In this document: piece by piece, positions 43,632-52,923 of the stretch
How positions within the stretch are numbered: the first letter of the stretch is position 1
How the letters are laid out: every line of letters begins with the position of its first letter
From: Rhizobium sp. CIAT894
Lineage (GTDB): Bacteria; Pseudomonadota; Alphaproteobacteria; Rhizobiales; Rhizobiaceae
NCBI RefSeq assembly: GCF_000172795.2
Contig: NZ_CP020947.1
Span: 3,872,501-3,936,500 of the forward strand
Length of the DNA stretch: 64,000 bases
Direction: 5' to 3'
Notes under the pieces: generated by a model
Told to the model about the DNA's origin: nothing
Seen by the model: the letters and a program-made list of their open reading frames with translations, nothing else
The model's database searches: none
Translations under genes and position numbers: made by a program

Positions 43632-44849
43632 TCAGGCGTTGAGCCGGGCGCCGTCGAGCGTATAGAGCTCCTGCGCGCGCTGCACGCCGCGCAATGCATA
43701 GCGCCCGACACAGGCGATGGCCCCGCGCTGCTCCTCCGGTATCGCGGCGGCGAAATCGGAGGAGATCAGCAGGTTGAGATCGACCGAGCGGCACATCGAA
43801 GCAATGCGGCTGACCTCATTGACGGCAGGGCCGATGACGGTGAAGTCCAGCCGGTCCTGGCTGCCGATATTGCCGTAGAAGACGTCGCCGATATGCAGGC
43901 CGATATAGACATCCGTCGTCGGCCGGTCGCCGGCCTTGCGTTCGGCGTTCAGCTTGGCGAGCTTTTCCCGCAGCAGCGCTTCGGCCTTGAGTGCCGCGCG
44001 GCAGGTTTCCGCCGGCGCCTCGCCCTTGAAGATGGCGAGCACCCCGTCGCCGATCAGCTTCAGCACATTGCCGCCGGCTTCATGGATCGCCGAGATCACC
44101 ACCTCGCTGTAATCATTGAGCAGCGGGATGATTTCCTCCGGCGGCACGCGATCGGAAATCTTGGTGTAATTCAAGAGATCGGAAAACCATAGCGCCGCTG
44201 AAATCCGCTCCGATTTGCCGCGGCTGATCTTGCCTTCCATCACCTGGCGCGCCGCATCCTCGCCGAGATAGACCTCAGCGATGGTGCGGGCGATGCGCCC
44301 GAGCGCAATGCACTTGATTGCCAGCCCCAGAACCGGCACCAGCTTGCGCAGGATGGCAAGGTCGTGATCGGAAAAGCCTTCGGGGTGCTTCGTCGAGAAA
44401 TTCGAGAAGAAGCAATCCATCTCGCCGATCGTGCCGGCCTCGGCGAAACGATGCATCATCGCGATATAATCGGTATGGCCGGCCTCGACGATCTTGTCGA
44501 GTTGGCTGAAATCGATCGGATCGCCGAAGCCGATGCGGCGGCGCACCTCCCGCTCATTACCCGACCAGAGATGATAGAAGGACGAACGCTGCCAGCTCGC
44601 AGCCGCCTCGCCCGTACCCGACGGGCCATATTCGAATTCCGTCTCGACCAGCTCCTCGCTGTCCCAGCGGAAGGCGCGGCCTTCATGCACCGGATGCAGC
44701 GTATCCATCAACGCCAGGCCGCGGTCGATCCGCAGGCCGGCCTTCCGGCAGGCCGCGCAGAAACCGGTCATGAGTTCGGATTCCGAAGCGCCCTTCAGTC
44801 CCTGCTCGGTAATCCAGGCCGCAATCGTGCTGACGTCGCTGTAATCCAT
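43632..44849 (-). CDS. Class III adenylate/guanylate cyclase
   Basis: 405 residues from ATG 44849 (AGGTGA 5 bases upstream). The C-terminal cyclase homology domain (about 215-385) has both metal-binding Asp motifs, WFSDLLNYT and KLIGDGVLAIF, plus the dimer-arm IGLHIGDVFYGNIGS and the NEVSRIASMCR helix. The N-terminal 200 residues form a sensor region common to rhizobial cyclases (MDYSDVSTIAAWITEQG start) without a membrane helix. It makes cAMP or cGMP in the cytoplasm. The gene at 59616 encodes a paralogue with the same plan. Rhizobia carry many such cyclases; the input is unknown. Confidence 0.9.
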   Translation of the reverse strand: MDYSDVSTIAAWITEQGLKGASESELMTGFCAACRKAGLRIDRGLALMDTLHPVHEGRAFRWDSEELVETEFEYGPSGTGEAAASWQRSSFYHLWSGNEREVRRRIGFGDPIDFSQLDKIVEAGHTDYIAMMHRFAEAGTIGEMDCFFSNFSTKHPEGFSDHDLAILRKLVPVLGLAIKCIALGRIARTIAEVYLGEDAARQVMEGKISRGKSERISAALWFSDLLNYTKISDRVPPEEIIPLLNDYSEVVISAIHEAGGNVLKLIGDGVLAIFKGEAPAETCRAALKAEALLREKLAKLNAERKAGDRPTTDVYIGLHIGDVFYGNIGSQDRLDFTVIGPAVNEVSRIASMCRSVDLNLLISSDFAAAIPEEQRGAIACVGRYALRGVQRAQELYTLDGARLNA

Positions 44850-44913
44850 ATCGATCACCTTTGCTCCTGCTGAAGCTGTAGCCCGAAGTCGGCATCGAAG
44901 GAAGCCGATTGGC

Positions 44914-45939
44914 TCAATCGCCCGCCGGCATATTATAGGGCGTGATGATTTCCACCGATGACAGCGAGGCCGAAACCGCCCGACCCGGCGACGTCGCCCG
45001 GCCCATGATTGCCCTGAAGGCCGAACGCGCATCGGTTCTGAGATCATGATGCAGCACGAAGCCGATCCGCCGCGCGGCAAGCAAGGCGCGGTTATCGGCG
45101 TCCAAATCATGGGCGACAAAGACGCCGACCCGGCGCCTGGCCGCATCGAAGGCCGCCAGCACCGCCCGGTTGCCGCCGCCGATCGAATAGACGGCGTTGA
45201 TCGTAGGATCCGCCGCAAGAGCTGCCGCCGCGAGCGTTCCCGTCGCCGCATCGGCGCCGTGCCCCTCGCTGATTTCGCTGATGCCGATCTCGGGATAATG
45301 GGCGCGAATGATGCGGCGAAAGCCGATTTCGCGCTCTTCCTCGCCGCGAAACCGCCCACTCGACAGCGTCACCAGCACCTTGCCGCCACGGCTCCCGAGC
45401 ACTTCGCCGATGAGATAGGCCGCCGTCTCGCCCGCTGCCCGATTATCGGCGCCGGCATAGACGATCCGCGCCGAATTCGGCAGGTCGGTTACCAGCGTCA
45501 CCACAGGAATGCCGGCCGCATCCAACCGGGCGACGGCGGCCGCCACCTCGGCGACATCGGGCGCCTTGAGCACGATGCCATCAGTGCCGCGCAGCCGGAT
45601 GCGGTCGAGAAGCTGCACCATCTCGGCCGGCTTCATCACTTCGGCGAAATGGAACCGGCAGCGGAAGACGCCGGGCAGGAAGGCCGCCATCTCGGCCTCG
45701 AAGGCGGCGCGCACCGCGTCGCTGAACCGCTGCGGCGTCTCCATGACGATATCGATCGCCAGCATGCGCCCGCTGCCCATCGCGCCTGCCTGCTGCTTCT
45801 CCAGCTCTGCGATCGCCGCCTTCACCCGCATTTCCGTCTGTTGGCGCACACCCGGCCGGCCGTTCAGCACCCGGTCGACGGTCGCGGTGCTGAGGCCCGC
45901 TTGAAAAGCGATATCCTTGACGAGGAAGAGATGGGCCAT
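44914..45939 (-). CDS. LacI-family transcriptional regulator
   Basis: 341 residues. The helix-turn-helix is FLVKDIAFQAGLSTATVDRVLNG (quoted as DIAFQAGLSTATVDRVLNG) with hinge RVKAAIAELE, then a periplasmic-binding-type ligand domain that includes TDGIVLKAPD and VYAGADNRAAGETA. The pattern AVYSIGGGNRAVLAAF is typical of the CatM/RbsR-like LacI subgroup for sugars or polyols. It is divergent from the dioxygenase cluster across a 92-base gap. That gap has a GGAATCC/GGATTCC inverted repeat with two TTTGATGG direct repeats, a candidate operator. Confidence 0.9.
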   Translation of the reverse strand: MAHLFLVKDIAFQAGLSTATVDRVLNGRPGVRQQTEMRVKAAIAELEKQQAGAMGSGRMLAIDIVMETPQRFSDAVRAAFEAEMAAFLPGVFRCRFHFAEVMKPAEMVQLLDRIRLRGTDGIVLKAPDVAEVAAAVARLDAAGIPVVTLVTDLPNSARIVYAGADNRAAGETAAYLIGEVLGSRGGKVLVTLSSGRFRGEEEREIGFRRIIRAHYPEIGISEISEGHGADAATGTLAAAALAADPTINAVYSIGGGNRAVLAAFDAARRRVGVFVAHDLDADNRALLAARRIGFVLHHDLRTDARSAFRAIMGRATSPGRAVSASLSSVEIITPYNMPAGD

Positions 45940-45971
45940 GGAATCCGTTTGATGGTTTTTTGATGGATTCC
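45940..45971. promoter_or_regulatory. Candidate LacI operator between the regulator and dioxygenase cluster
   Basis: GGAATCC (45940-45946) and GGATTCC (45965-45971) are inverted and flank two TTTGATGG copies (45948-45955, 45959-45966) spaced 11 bp apart. The left arm touches the regulator's start codon. Confidence 0.45.
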
Positions 45972-46031
45972 TGATCTATATCACCCGGTATCGCGGCGTA
46001 TAGTGCCTTCATCGAAAGAGGAGGAGCCATC

Positions 46032-47219
46032 ATGAAGACCGACAATCAGATGAAATTGCGCGCCGATCGCGTCTGGCTCAGCGAAGATGCCTGCGATCTC
46101 GAGGATTTTCGCCGTCTGGCGGAAAAGACCACCGCGCTTGCCGATTACCCCACCGCGTCTGCAGTCGAAAAAAACGTGTTGATCTATGACAGCCGGAAGG
46201 TGGCGGCGGCAGTTGCAACCACGGAGGGCCGGCGTGCCGTCCTGGCCGAGATCTCAGAGGCGTTCGGCGAAGGTCCCGGCGTCGCCGTTTTCAAGCATGC
46301 TTACCAGGATACCGGCGTCATCGACCGCGCCAGCGCGATTTTCGACCAGATTATCGAGGAACAGCACCGCACCGCGACCGGCGGCGGCGATCATTTTGCC
46401 AAGCCCGGAGCCAACGACCGCATCTGGAATTCGCTGGAAAAACATTGCCTCGCCGATCCCGCGAATTTCGCGGAATATTACGGCAACGTCATCGTTGCAC
46501 TCGCAAGCCAGGCCTGGCTTGGCCCGAGCTACCAGATGACGGCGCAGGTCAATCGCGTCAATCCGGGCGGCGCGGCGCAGTCGGCCCATCGCGACTACCA
46601 TCTCGGTTTCCAGTCGTCTGCAGTGATCGAGCAGTTCCCGGCGCATGTGCACCGGCTCTCGCCGGTGCTGACGCTGCAGGGCGCGGTCGCCCATTGCGAC
46701 ATGCCGCTCGAAAGCGGCCCGACGCTCTTCCTGCCGCACAGCCAGACCTATGTGCCGGGTTATCTCGCGCTCAAGCGCCAGGAATTCCGGGATTATTTCG
46801 AGGCCAACCATATCCAGCTGCCGCTCGAAAAAGGCGACGTCGTCTTCTTCAATCCCGCCCTCTTCCACGCCGCCGGTACCAACCGCTCGGCCGATATCAA
46901 GCGCGTCGCCAACCTCCTGCAGGTCTCCTCCGCCTTCGGCCGCGCCATGGAAACCGTCAACCGCGAGAGGATGAGCGCCAGGCTCTTTCCTGCCTTGAAA
47001 ACCTTGCAAGGCAAACTCTCTCCCGACGAAATCGCCAACGCCGTCGCCGCCTGCGCCGAAGGTTATTCCTTCCCGACCAACCTCGACCGCGACCCGCCGC
47101 TCGGCGGCCTGGCGCCGAAGACGCAGGCGCAGCTGATGCACGAGGCGTTGAAAGAAGGCTGGAGCGACGAAGCCTTTACGGCGGCACTTGCCGGGCAGGC
47201 GCAGAAGAAATTGAGCTGA
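46032..47219 (+). CDS. Phytanoyl-CoA dioxygenase family protein
   Basis: 395 residues, a member of the Fe(II)/2-oxoglutarate oxygenases of the PhyH type. The iron ligands are H186 and D188 in SAHRDYH and H279 in ALFHAAGTNRS; R285 or R291 would hold 2-oxoglutarate. The N-terminal 80 residues are outside the conserved core. Such enzymes hydroxylate or demethylate small molecules. It heads a rightward cluster with an SDR, a lactonase-like SMP-30 protein and a GH2 glycosidase under a divergent LacI gene, which suggests a sugar-derived substrate rather than a fatty acid. The exact substrate is unknown. Confidence 0.88.
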   Translation: MKTDNQMKLRADRVWLSEDACDLEDFRRLAEKTTALADYPTASAVEKNVLIYDSRKVAAAVATTEGRRAVLAEISEAFGEGPGVAVFKHAYQDTGVIDRASAIFDQIIEEQHRTATGGGDHFAKPGANDRIWNSLEKHCLADPANFAEYYGNVIVALASQAWLGPSYQMTAQVNRVNPGGAAQSAHRDYHLGFQSSAVIEQFPAHVHRLSPVLTLQGAVAHCDMPLESGPTLFLPHSQTYVPGYLALKRQEFRDYFEANHIQLPLEKGDVVFFNPALFHAAGTNRSADIKRVANLLQVSSAFGRAMETVNRERMSARLFPALKTLQGKLSPDEIANAVAACAEGYSFPTNLDRDPPLGGLAPKTQAQLMHEALKEGWSDEAFTAALAGQAQKKLS

Positions 47220-47307
47220 CTAAGGAAGGGAAGCCCCTTTCATCCGCAATGACCTAAAAGCCTCCCGCGCCCGCGGGAGGCATTCGCACATCACCAAGGA
47301 GGAACCA

Positions 47308-48129
47308 ATGAGCACAAACCACGGCCGTCTCGACGGCAGGATCGCCATCGTCACCGGCGGCACGCAAGGATTGGGCGCCACCATTGCCCGCCTCTTCGCC
47401 GAACGCGGCGCGGAAGGCATCGTCATCTGCGGCCGCAATGAAGCCAGGGGCAAGGCGAAGGCCGAAGAGATTTCGACCGTAACCGGCGTGAAGGTCGTTT
47501 ACGTCAAGGCCGATCTCGCCAAAGTCGAGGATGCGAGCCACGTCGTCCACGCCTGTGACGAGGCCTTCGGCCGGGTCGATGCGCTGGTCAATGCCGCCGC
47601 CATCACCGATCGCGGCACCATCCTCGACACCAGCCCGGAACTCTTCGACGCCATGTTCGCCATCAATGTCCGGGCGCCATTTTTCCTGATGCAGGAGGCA
47701 GTAAAGGTCATGCGCCGCGAACAGACAGAAGGCACCATCGTCAATATCGGCTCGATGTCGGCCAAAGCGGGCCAGCCCTTCATCGCCGCCTATTGCGCCT
47801 CCAAGGGCGCGCTGGAAACGCTGACGAAGAACACCGCCTATGCACTGCTGCGCAACCGCATCCGCGTCAACGGCCTTAATATCGGCTGGATGGCCTCCGA
47901 AGGCGAGGATCGAATTCAGCGCGAATATCACGGCGCGCCGGCCGACTGGCTGGAGAAGGCGGCGGCAGGCCAGCCTTTCGGCCGCCTCGTCGATCCGCAC
48001 GAGGTGGCGCGCGCCTGCGCCTATCTGTCGTCTTCCGAATCCGGCCTGATGACCGGCTCGGTCATCTGCTTCGATCAGTCGATCTGGGGCGCTTATGACG
48101 GCTCGCCGCATCCGGTCGCAGCCCTCTGA
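47308..48129 (+). CDS. SDR-family oxidoreductase of the dioxygenase cluster
   Basis: 273 residues of classical SDR with TGGTQGLGATIA (cofactor loop), NAAAITDRG instead of the usual NNAG, and catalytic S, Y, K in NIGSMSAK and YCASKGAL. The Arg in CGRNE after strand 2 suggests NADP use. AAGGAGGAA 5 bases before ATG 47308 is a strong ribosome binding site. It sits 88 bases after the dioxygenase gene. Together with the downstream SMP-30 lactonase it could oxidise a sugar to a lactone, then open the ring. The substrate is not shown. Confidence 0.88.
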   Translation: MSTNHGRLDGRIAIVTGGTQGLGATIARLFAERGAEGIVICGRNEARGKAKAEEISTVTGVKVVYVKADLAKVEDASHVVHACDEAFGRVDALVNAAAITDRGTILDTSPELFDAMFAINVRAPFFLMQEAVKVMRREQTEGTIVNIGSMSAKAGQPFIAAYCASKGALETLTKNTAYALLRNRIRVNGLNIGWMASEGEDRIQREYHGAPADWLEKAAAGQPFGRLVDPHEVARACAYLSSSESGLMTGSVICFDQSIWGAYDGSPHPVAAL

Positions 48130-48137
48130 TAAGTCCC

Positions 48138-48165
48138 GAGCCCGGCATTTCCCGTGGCCGGGCTC
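48138..48165 (+). other. RNA hairpin after the SDR gene
   Basis: GAGCCCGGC (48138-48146) and GCCGGGCTC (48157-48165) form a perfect 9-bp stem with a 10-base loop just after the stop. There is no T-run, so it is a stabiliser or Rho-assisted end rather than a clear terminator. Confidence 0.45.
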
Positions 48166-48195
48166 CGGCACCTCCCGGCATTTGCCGCGACAGCA

Positions 48196-48280
48196 CCGCG
48201 CGTCTTTTCAGACGCTGCAGCACTTTGAACTGCGGCATAATTTCATCCTCAAATCGATTCCGGTTGGAGGGATTATGCAG
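48196..48280. repeat. Candidate rhizobial intergenic repeat
   Basis: The core is GCGTCT-TTTC-AGACGC (48200-48215) followed by a GCAGCACTTTGAACTGC segment and GAATCGATT. The style recalls a common Rhizobium repeat around a CGCGTCT/AGACGCG stem, and a short CGCGCGTCTTAT copy occurs near 51770. Recognition is from memory and needs a genome comparison. Confidence 0.35.
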
Positions 48281-48316
48281 TAGGAAGAGGGCGGCAGCAT
48301 TCAGGGAGGAACTGGC

Positions 48317-49228
48317 TTGGCCGACAATCCGCTTTATGACATCCGCGATGAACGTTTCGCCGCTCTGGTCATCGGCAGTGCCGCACTCGAAGAGCTTTAT
48401 TCCGGCTGCCGCTGGACGGAAGGCCCGGTCTGGTTTTCCGACCTGAACTGCCTTCTCTGGAGCGATATCCCGAACGAACGCATGATGCGCTGGACGCCTG
48501 ACGGTACAGTCTCCGTCTTCCGCTCGCCCTCCAACTACGTCAACGGCAATAGCCGCGACCGGCAGGGCCGGCTCATCTCCTGCGAACATGGCGGCCGCCG
48601 CGTCACCCGCACCGAACCGGACGGCACGATCACCATTCTCGCCGACAGCTACAAAGGCAAGCGGCTGAACTCGCCTAACGATGTCGTCGTGCATTCCGAC
48701 GGCGGGATCTGGTTCACCGATCCGACCTACGGCATCCTGTCGGATTACGAGGGTCACAAGGCCGAGCCCGAGCAGCCCACCCGCAACGTCTATCGGATCG
48801 ACCCCGCAAGCGGCGCAATCGAGGCCGTCGTCGAGGATTTCATCCAGCCGAACGGCCTTGCCTTCTCGCCCGACGAGACGAAGCTCTATATCGCCGATTC
48901 CGGCTCGGCAAAACATGAAGTGCCGCGCCACATAAGAGTTTTCGACGTCGTCGACGGCCGGAGTCTGACGAACGGCCGCTATTTTTGCAGCCTCGACGCC
49001 GGCAATCCCGATGGCTTCCGCTTCGATGTCCAAGGCAATCTCTGGACGAGCGCCGGTGACGGCGTGCACTGCTTTTCGCCGGACGGCACCCTGCTCGGCA
49101 AGATCAGGGTGCCGCAGACGGTGTCCAATCTCACCTTCGGCGGCCCCAAGAAGAACCGGCTCTTCATCACCGCGACGCGTTCGGTCTATTCGATCTATAC
49201 CAAGACCAACGGCGCTCAATATCCGTAG
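48317..49228 (+). CDS. SMP-30/gluconolactonase family protein
   Basis: 303 residues of six-bladed propeller. Family motifs are present: GCRWTEGPVWF (metal Glu), LNSPNDVVVHSDGGIWFTDP (Asn/Asp metal ligands, quoted as NSPNDVVVHSDGGIWFTD), IQPNGLAFSPDETKLYI and GNPDGFRFD. It hydrolyses aldonolactones to aldonic acids. Translation begins at TTG 48317, supported by GGAGGA 6 bases upstream and by the absence of any in-frame ATG before the conserved core. It continues the dioxygenase-SDR cluster and precedes the GH2 gene by 280 bases. Confidence 0.88.
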   Translation: MADNPLYDIRDERFAALVIGSAALEELYSGCRWTEGPVWFSDLNCLLWSDIPNERMMRWTPDGTVSVFRSPSNYVNGNSRDRQGRLISCEHGGRRVTRTEPDGTITILADSYKGKRLNSPNDVVVHSDGGIWFTDPTYGILSDYEGHKAEPEQPTRNVYRIDPASGAIEAVVEDFIQPNGLAFSPDETKLYIADSGSAKHEVPRHIRVFDVVDGRSLTNGRYFCSLDAGNPDGFRFDVQGNLWTSAGDGVHCFSPDGTLLGKIRVPQTVSNLTFGGPKKNRLFITATRSVYSIYTKTNGAQYP

Positions 49229-49308
49229 GAACTGGAACACGGCGCCCCACGCAGGACAGGCACCCGACGATATCGAATCGTCGGCCAGAACGACATTGCT
49301 CCAACACA

Positions 49309-49402
49309 TGTCACCCGAAACACTGTGAAGCGGTTGCGGATGACGACATGCATGAAAAAAGCTAAAGCGCATCGCAGGAATCAAATTCGATGTGACGCGC
49401 TT
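49309..49402 (-). repeat. Rhizobial palindromic intergenic element, copy A
   Basis: Read on the minus strand, GCGCTTTAGCTTTTTTCATG followed by a CATGTCG block matches the element at 59487-59610 in order and spelling. The inner pair CTAAAGCGC/GCGCTT (49362-49402) forms the stem. It occupies much of the SMP-30 to GH2 gap; the remainder shows no coding frame I would accept. Confidence 0.6.
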
Positions 49403-49508
49403 GCGCTGCTCGCACCTTATCGCATCAAGGAGGAATATAAGATGACCCGATCTTCACGCGCCGAGAGGCACCGCACCGCTGCTGATGCCATCACCGGGAG
49501 AGGCTGAT

Positions 49509-51755
49509 ATGCGGTCCGTCGTTTCCTTCAACGAAGGCTGGAGTTTCCACGAGGGCTTCGGCCAGCGTCTGCTCGAAAGCTTCGATGCCGCCAAGTCGGT
49601 CAGTCTGCCCCATACCGCCGTCGAACTGCCCTTCAACTATTTCGACGAGACCAGCTATCAGCGCGCCTTCACCTATCAGAAAGTGCTGCGCTGGCTGCCG
49701 GAATTCGAGGGCCGCGAAATCTCCCTCGTCTTCGACGCCGCCATGGCCGACAGCGTCGTTTATTTGAACGGCGAAGAAATCATCGCCCATAAGGACGGCT
49801 ACACCCCCTTCGAGGCCCGCCTCACCGGCAAGCTGCTCAAGGGCGAGAACCTCGTGACCGTCAAGATCGACGGCAGCGAAAACCCCGCCATTCCGCCTTT
49901 CGGCGGCCGCATCGATTATTTGACCTATGCCGGCATCTACCGCGACGTCTGGCTGAAAGTCACCGACCCCGTCTCGATCCGCAATCTCAAGATCGAAACC
50001 ACAGACGTGCTTGCCCCGGAAAAATCGGCAACCATCCGTGTCGATATCGCCAATCCCGAGAGCCGCAGCTTCTCGGCGACCGTCACCGCGACGCTGAAGC
50101 AGGCGGACGGCACGGTGATCGCCACCGCGGCAACCGAAACGATCGGTGACCGTGCCAGGCTTTCTTTCGGTGGCCTCACCGGCATCACGCTCTGGGACAT
50201 TGCCGATCCCGCGCTCTACGAGGTGACCGTCGAACTCAGGACCGAGCACGGCTCCGACCGGCTTTCCACCCGCTTCGGCTTCCGCACCGCCGAATTCACG
50301 CCGGAAGGTTTCCTCCTGAACGGCAAGCCGCTGAAGCTGCGCGGCCTCAACCGTCACCAGGCCTTCCCCTATGTCGGTTATGCCGCCGGCCGCTCCGCCC
50401 AGGAGCGCGACGCCGACATCATGAAGAGCGTGCTGAAGTGCAATATCGTCCGCACCTCGCACTATCCGCAGTCGAAATGGTTCCTCGACCGCTGTGATGC
50501 GATCGGCCTGCTGGTTTTCGAGGAAATCCCCGGCTGGCAGCATATCGGCGATGCCGACTGGCAGAAGGAATCGATCGAAAACGTCCGACGCATGATCGAG
50601 CGCGACTGGAACCATCCCTCGATCATCATCTGGGGCGTGCGCATCAACGAGTCGCAGGACAGCCACGACTTCTATGTCGAGACCAACCGCCTGGCTCGCG
50701 AACTCGACAGCACCCGCCAGACCGGCGGCGTGCGTTATATCACCGAGAGCGAACTGCTCGAAGACGTCTACACGATGAACGACTTCATCCTCGGTAATGA
50801 GGAACTGCCGGGCGCCAACCGCCCGCGCACCGTCCTTCGCGCCCAGCAGGAAAATACCGGTCTGTCCCGGAAGGTGCCGTACCTCATCACCGAGTTCAAC
50901 GGCCACATGCACCCGACGAAGATCTACGACCAGGAACAGCGCCAGGCCGAGCATGTACGCCGCCACCTTGATGTGTTGAACGCCGCCTATGGCGACCCCG
51001 ATATCTCGGGCGCCATCGGCTGGTGCATGTTCGATTACAACACCCACAAGGATTTCGGCTCCGGTGACCGCATCTGCTATCACGGCGTCATGGACATGTT
51101 CCGCGAGCCGAAATTCGCAGCCTATGCCTATATCAGCCAGTGCGATCCTTCCGAAGAGATCGTCATGAAGCCGGCAACCTTCTGGGCGCGCGGCGAGCGC
51201 AATATCGGCGGCGTGCTGCCGCTGATCATCCTGACCAATTGCGACGAGGTGGAACTGCAATATGGCGCGCTTTCCAAGCGCATCGGTCCGGACCGCGAGA
51301 ATTACCCGCACCTGCCGCATCCGCCCGTCGTGCTCGACCATCGCCACTTCACCGCCGACGAACTCGGCACCTGGGGTCTCGAATGGATCGACGGCACTCT
51401 GACCGGCTATATCGGCGGCCAGCCCGTGGCGAGCCTGACGTTGGCGGCCGATCCCTTGCCGACGACGCTTGAAATCGTCGCCGACAGCCAGACACTGAAG
51501 GCCCGCGAACGCGACAGCACCCGCGTCATCATCCGTGCGCTCGACCAGTGCGGCCAGCGCCTGCCCTTCATGAACGACAGCATTTCGCTGAAGGTGCATG
51601 GGCCAGCAAAGATCGTCGGTCCGACCAATGTGCCGCTGCAGGGCGGCACCGCGGGCTTCTGGCTGGAGGCGACGGGCTTTACCGGCGAGATTACCGTCGA
51701 AGCGGTCTCCTCGCGTTTCGCGCCGGTGACCCTCACTGTGACGGCCATCGCTTAA
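49509..51755 (+). CDS. Glycoside hydrolase family 2 enzyme (beta-galactosidase/glucuronidase-like)
   Basis: 748 residues from ATG 49509 (GGGAGAGG 6 bases upstream). Order: sugar-binding jelly roll (about 1-155, with FGGRIDYLTYAGIYRDVWL), immunoglobulin-like domain, TIM barrel from about 265 and two C-terminal beta domains including an Ig-like ending. The acid/base is E381 in WGVRINES and the nucleophile is E462 in LITEFNGH, the GH2 pair. It has no signal peptide, so it acts on an imported glycoside. The convergent gene block encodes a sugar ABC transporter with its LacI regulator, probably the supply route. Confidence 0.9.
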   Translation: MRSVVSFNEGWSFHEGFGQRLLESFDAAKSVSLPHTAVELPFNYFDETSYQRAFTYQKVLRWLPEFEGREISLVFDAAMADSVVYLNGEEIIAHKDGYTPFEARLTGKLLKGENLVTVKIDGSENPAIPPFGGRIDYLTYAGIYRDVWLKVTDPVSIRNLKIETTDVLAPEKSATIRVDIANPESRSFSATVTATLKQADGTVIATAATETIGDRARLSFGGLTGITLWDIADPALYEVTVELRTEHGSDRLSTRFGFRTAEFTPEGFLLNGKPLKLRGLNRHQAFPYVGYAAGRSAQERDADIMKSVLKCNIVRTSHYPQSKWFLDRCDAIGLLVFEEIPGWQHIGDADWQKESIENVRRMIERDWNHPSIIIWGVRINESQDSHDFYVETNRLARELDSTRQTGGVRYITESELLEDVYTMNDFILGNEELPGANRPRTVLRAQQENTGLSRKVPYLITEFNGHMHPTKIYDQEQRQAEHVRRHLDVLNAAYGDPDISGAIGWCMFDYNTHKDFGSGDRICYHGVMDMFREPKFAAYAYISQCDPSEEIVMKPATFWARGERNIGGVLPLIILTNCDEVELQYGALSKRIGPDRENYPHLPHPPVVLDHRHFTADELGTWGLEWIDGTLTGYIGGQPVASLTLAADPLPTTLEIVADSQTLKARERDSTRVIIRALDQCGQRLPFMNDSISLKVHGPAKIVGPTNVPLQGGTAGFWLEATGFTGEITVEAVSSRFAPVTLTVTAIA

Positions 51756-51763
51756 TTGAGCGC

Positions 51764-51794
51764 AGAGCCGCGCGTCTTATAGGCCCCCGGCTCT
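51764..51794. terminator. Weak bidirectional hairpin between convergent GH2 and ABC genes
   Basis: AGAGCCG (51764-51770) and CGGCTCT (51788-51794) form a 7-bp stem in the 49-base gap between the two converging stops. It has no T-run. The loop contains CGCGCGTCTTAT, resembling the repeat at 48196. Confidence 0.35.
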
Positions 51795-51804
51795 CTAATG
51801 GCCG

Positions 51805-52920
51805 TCACACGATCCGCACCTGGCTTTCGGGATCGAAGAACACGGCCTTGTCGAGATTGAAGGCGAGGCGTGTGTTCTGGCCTGGAGCGATGCCTGCATC
51901 GGCGCGCAGGCGGGCGACGACGGATTTGCCGCCGAGCTTGGTGACGGCGAAGGTGTCGGAGCCGGCCGGTTCGACGACCTCGATCAGGCAATCGTCCTCG
52001 GTGAGCGAACGCGCCTTGCGGTCGGCGCCGTCGGGATCGGTCAGGGCTTCCGGGCGGATGCCGAAGATCACCTGCCTGCCGGCATAGGCCGACAACCCGT
52101 TGGCGCCGGCGACCACCGGCAATCTCAGCGGCGCGCCATTCGGCCGTTCGAGTGCGACGGCAAGCCCGGAGGCGCCATTCTCGACGGTGGCGTTGAGCAG
52201 GTTCATCGCCGGCGATCCCATGAAGTCGGCGACGAAGAGATTGGCCGGGCTGTTATAGATCTCGGCCGGCGTGCCGAACTGCTGCAGCACGCCGTCCTTC
52301 AGCACGGCGATCTTGGTCGCCAGCGTCATCGCCTCGATCTGGTCGTGGGTGACATAGACGAAGGTGGTGCCCATGCGCTGGTGCAGCCGCTTGATCTCGG
52401 TGCGCATGTCGACACGCAGCTTGGCGTCGAGATTGGACAAGGGCTCGTCGAACAGGAAGACCTGCGGATTGCGCACCAAAGCCCGGCCCATGGCGACACG
52501 CTGGCGCTGGCCGCCGGAGAGCTGGCTCGGCTTGCGGTCGAGCAGATGGCCGATCTGCAGCATGTCGGAAACCTGTTTGATCGCCTTGGCCCGTTCCTCC
52601 TTCGGAACGCCGCGGATCTCCATGCCGAAGGCGATATTTCCGGCCACCGTCATGTTCGGATAGAGCGCATAGGACTGGAACACCATGGCGATATCGCGCT
52701 TGGACGGATGCAGACCGCTGATGTCGCGCCCGTCGATCCTGATATCGCCAGACGTGATCGTCTCCAGCCCGGCGATGGTGTTGAGCAGGGTCGACTTGCC
52801 GCAGCCGGACGGGCCGACCAGCACCAGGAAGCCGCCCTTTTCGAGTTCGAGGTCGATCCCCTTGAGGATGTCGACGGCGCCGAAGCGTTTTCTGAGACCG
52901 GAGATTTCCAGGAAGGCCAT
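51805..52920 (-). CDS. Sugar ABC transporter ATP-binding protein (UgpC/MsmX type)
   Basis: 371 residues. Walker [11 protein letters not shown]-loop [10 protein letters not shown], signature [15 protein letters not shown], Walker [14 protein letters not shown] and switch His in YVTHDQIEAMT are complete, and the TOBE region has FGIRPEALTDPDG. It is the last gene of a leftward binding protein-permease-permease-ATPase operon. It resembles smoK but is a separate paralogue. The substrate is inferred to be the glycoside or its monosaccharide used by the convergent GH2 cluster. Confidence 0.92.
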   Translation of the reverse strand: MAFLEISGLRKRFGAVDILKGIDLELEKGGFLVLVGPSGCGKSTLLNTIAGLETITSGDIRIDGRDISGLHPSKRDIAMVFQSYALYPNMTVAGNIAFGMEIRGVPKEERAKAIKQVSDMLQIGHLLDRKPSQLSGGQRQRVAMGRALVRNPQVFLFDEPLSNLDAKLRVDMRTEIKRLHQRMGTTFVYVTHDQIEAMTLATKIAVLKDGVLQQFGTPAEIYNSPANLFVADFMGSPAMNLLNATVENGASGLAVALERPNGAPLRLPVVAGANGLSAYAGRQVIFGIRPEALTDPDGADRKARSLTEDDCLIEVVEPAGSDTFAVTKLGGKSVVARLRADAGIAPGQNTRLAFNLDKAVFFDPESQVRIV

Positions 52921-52923
52921 GAC

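Noticed and set aside
48062..49384. A 440-residue minus-strand frame opposite the SMP-30 gene
   Set aside because: Antisense to a gene with conserved metal-binding motifs; no domain signature of its own.
49491..51599. A 702-residue minus-strand frame opposite GH2
   Set aside because: It is antisense to a gene with intact catalytic residues, has no domain motif and no ribosome binding site.
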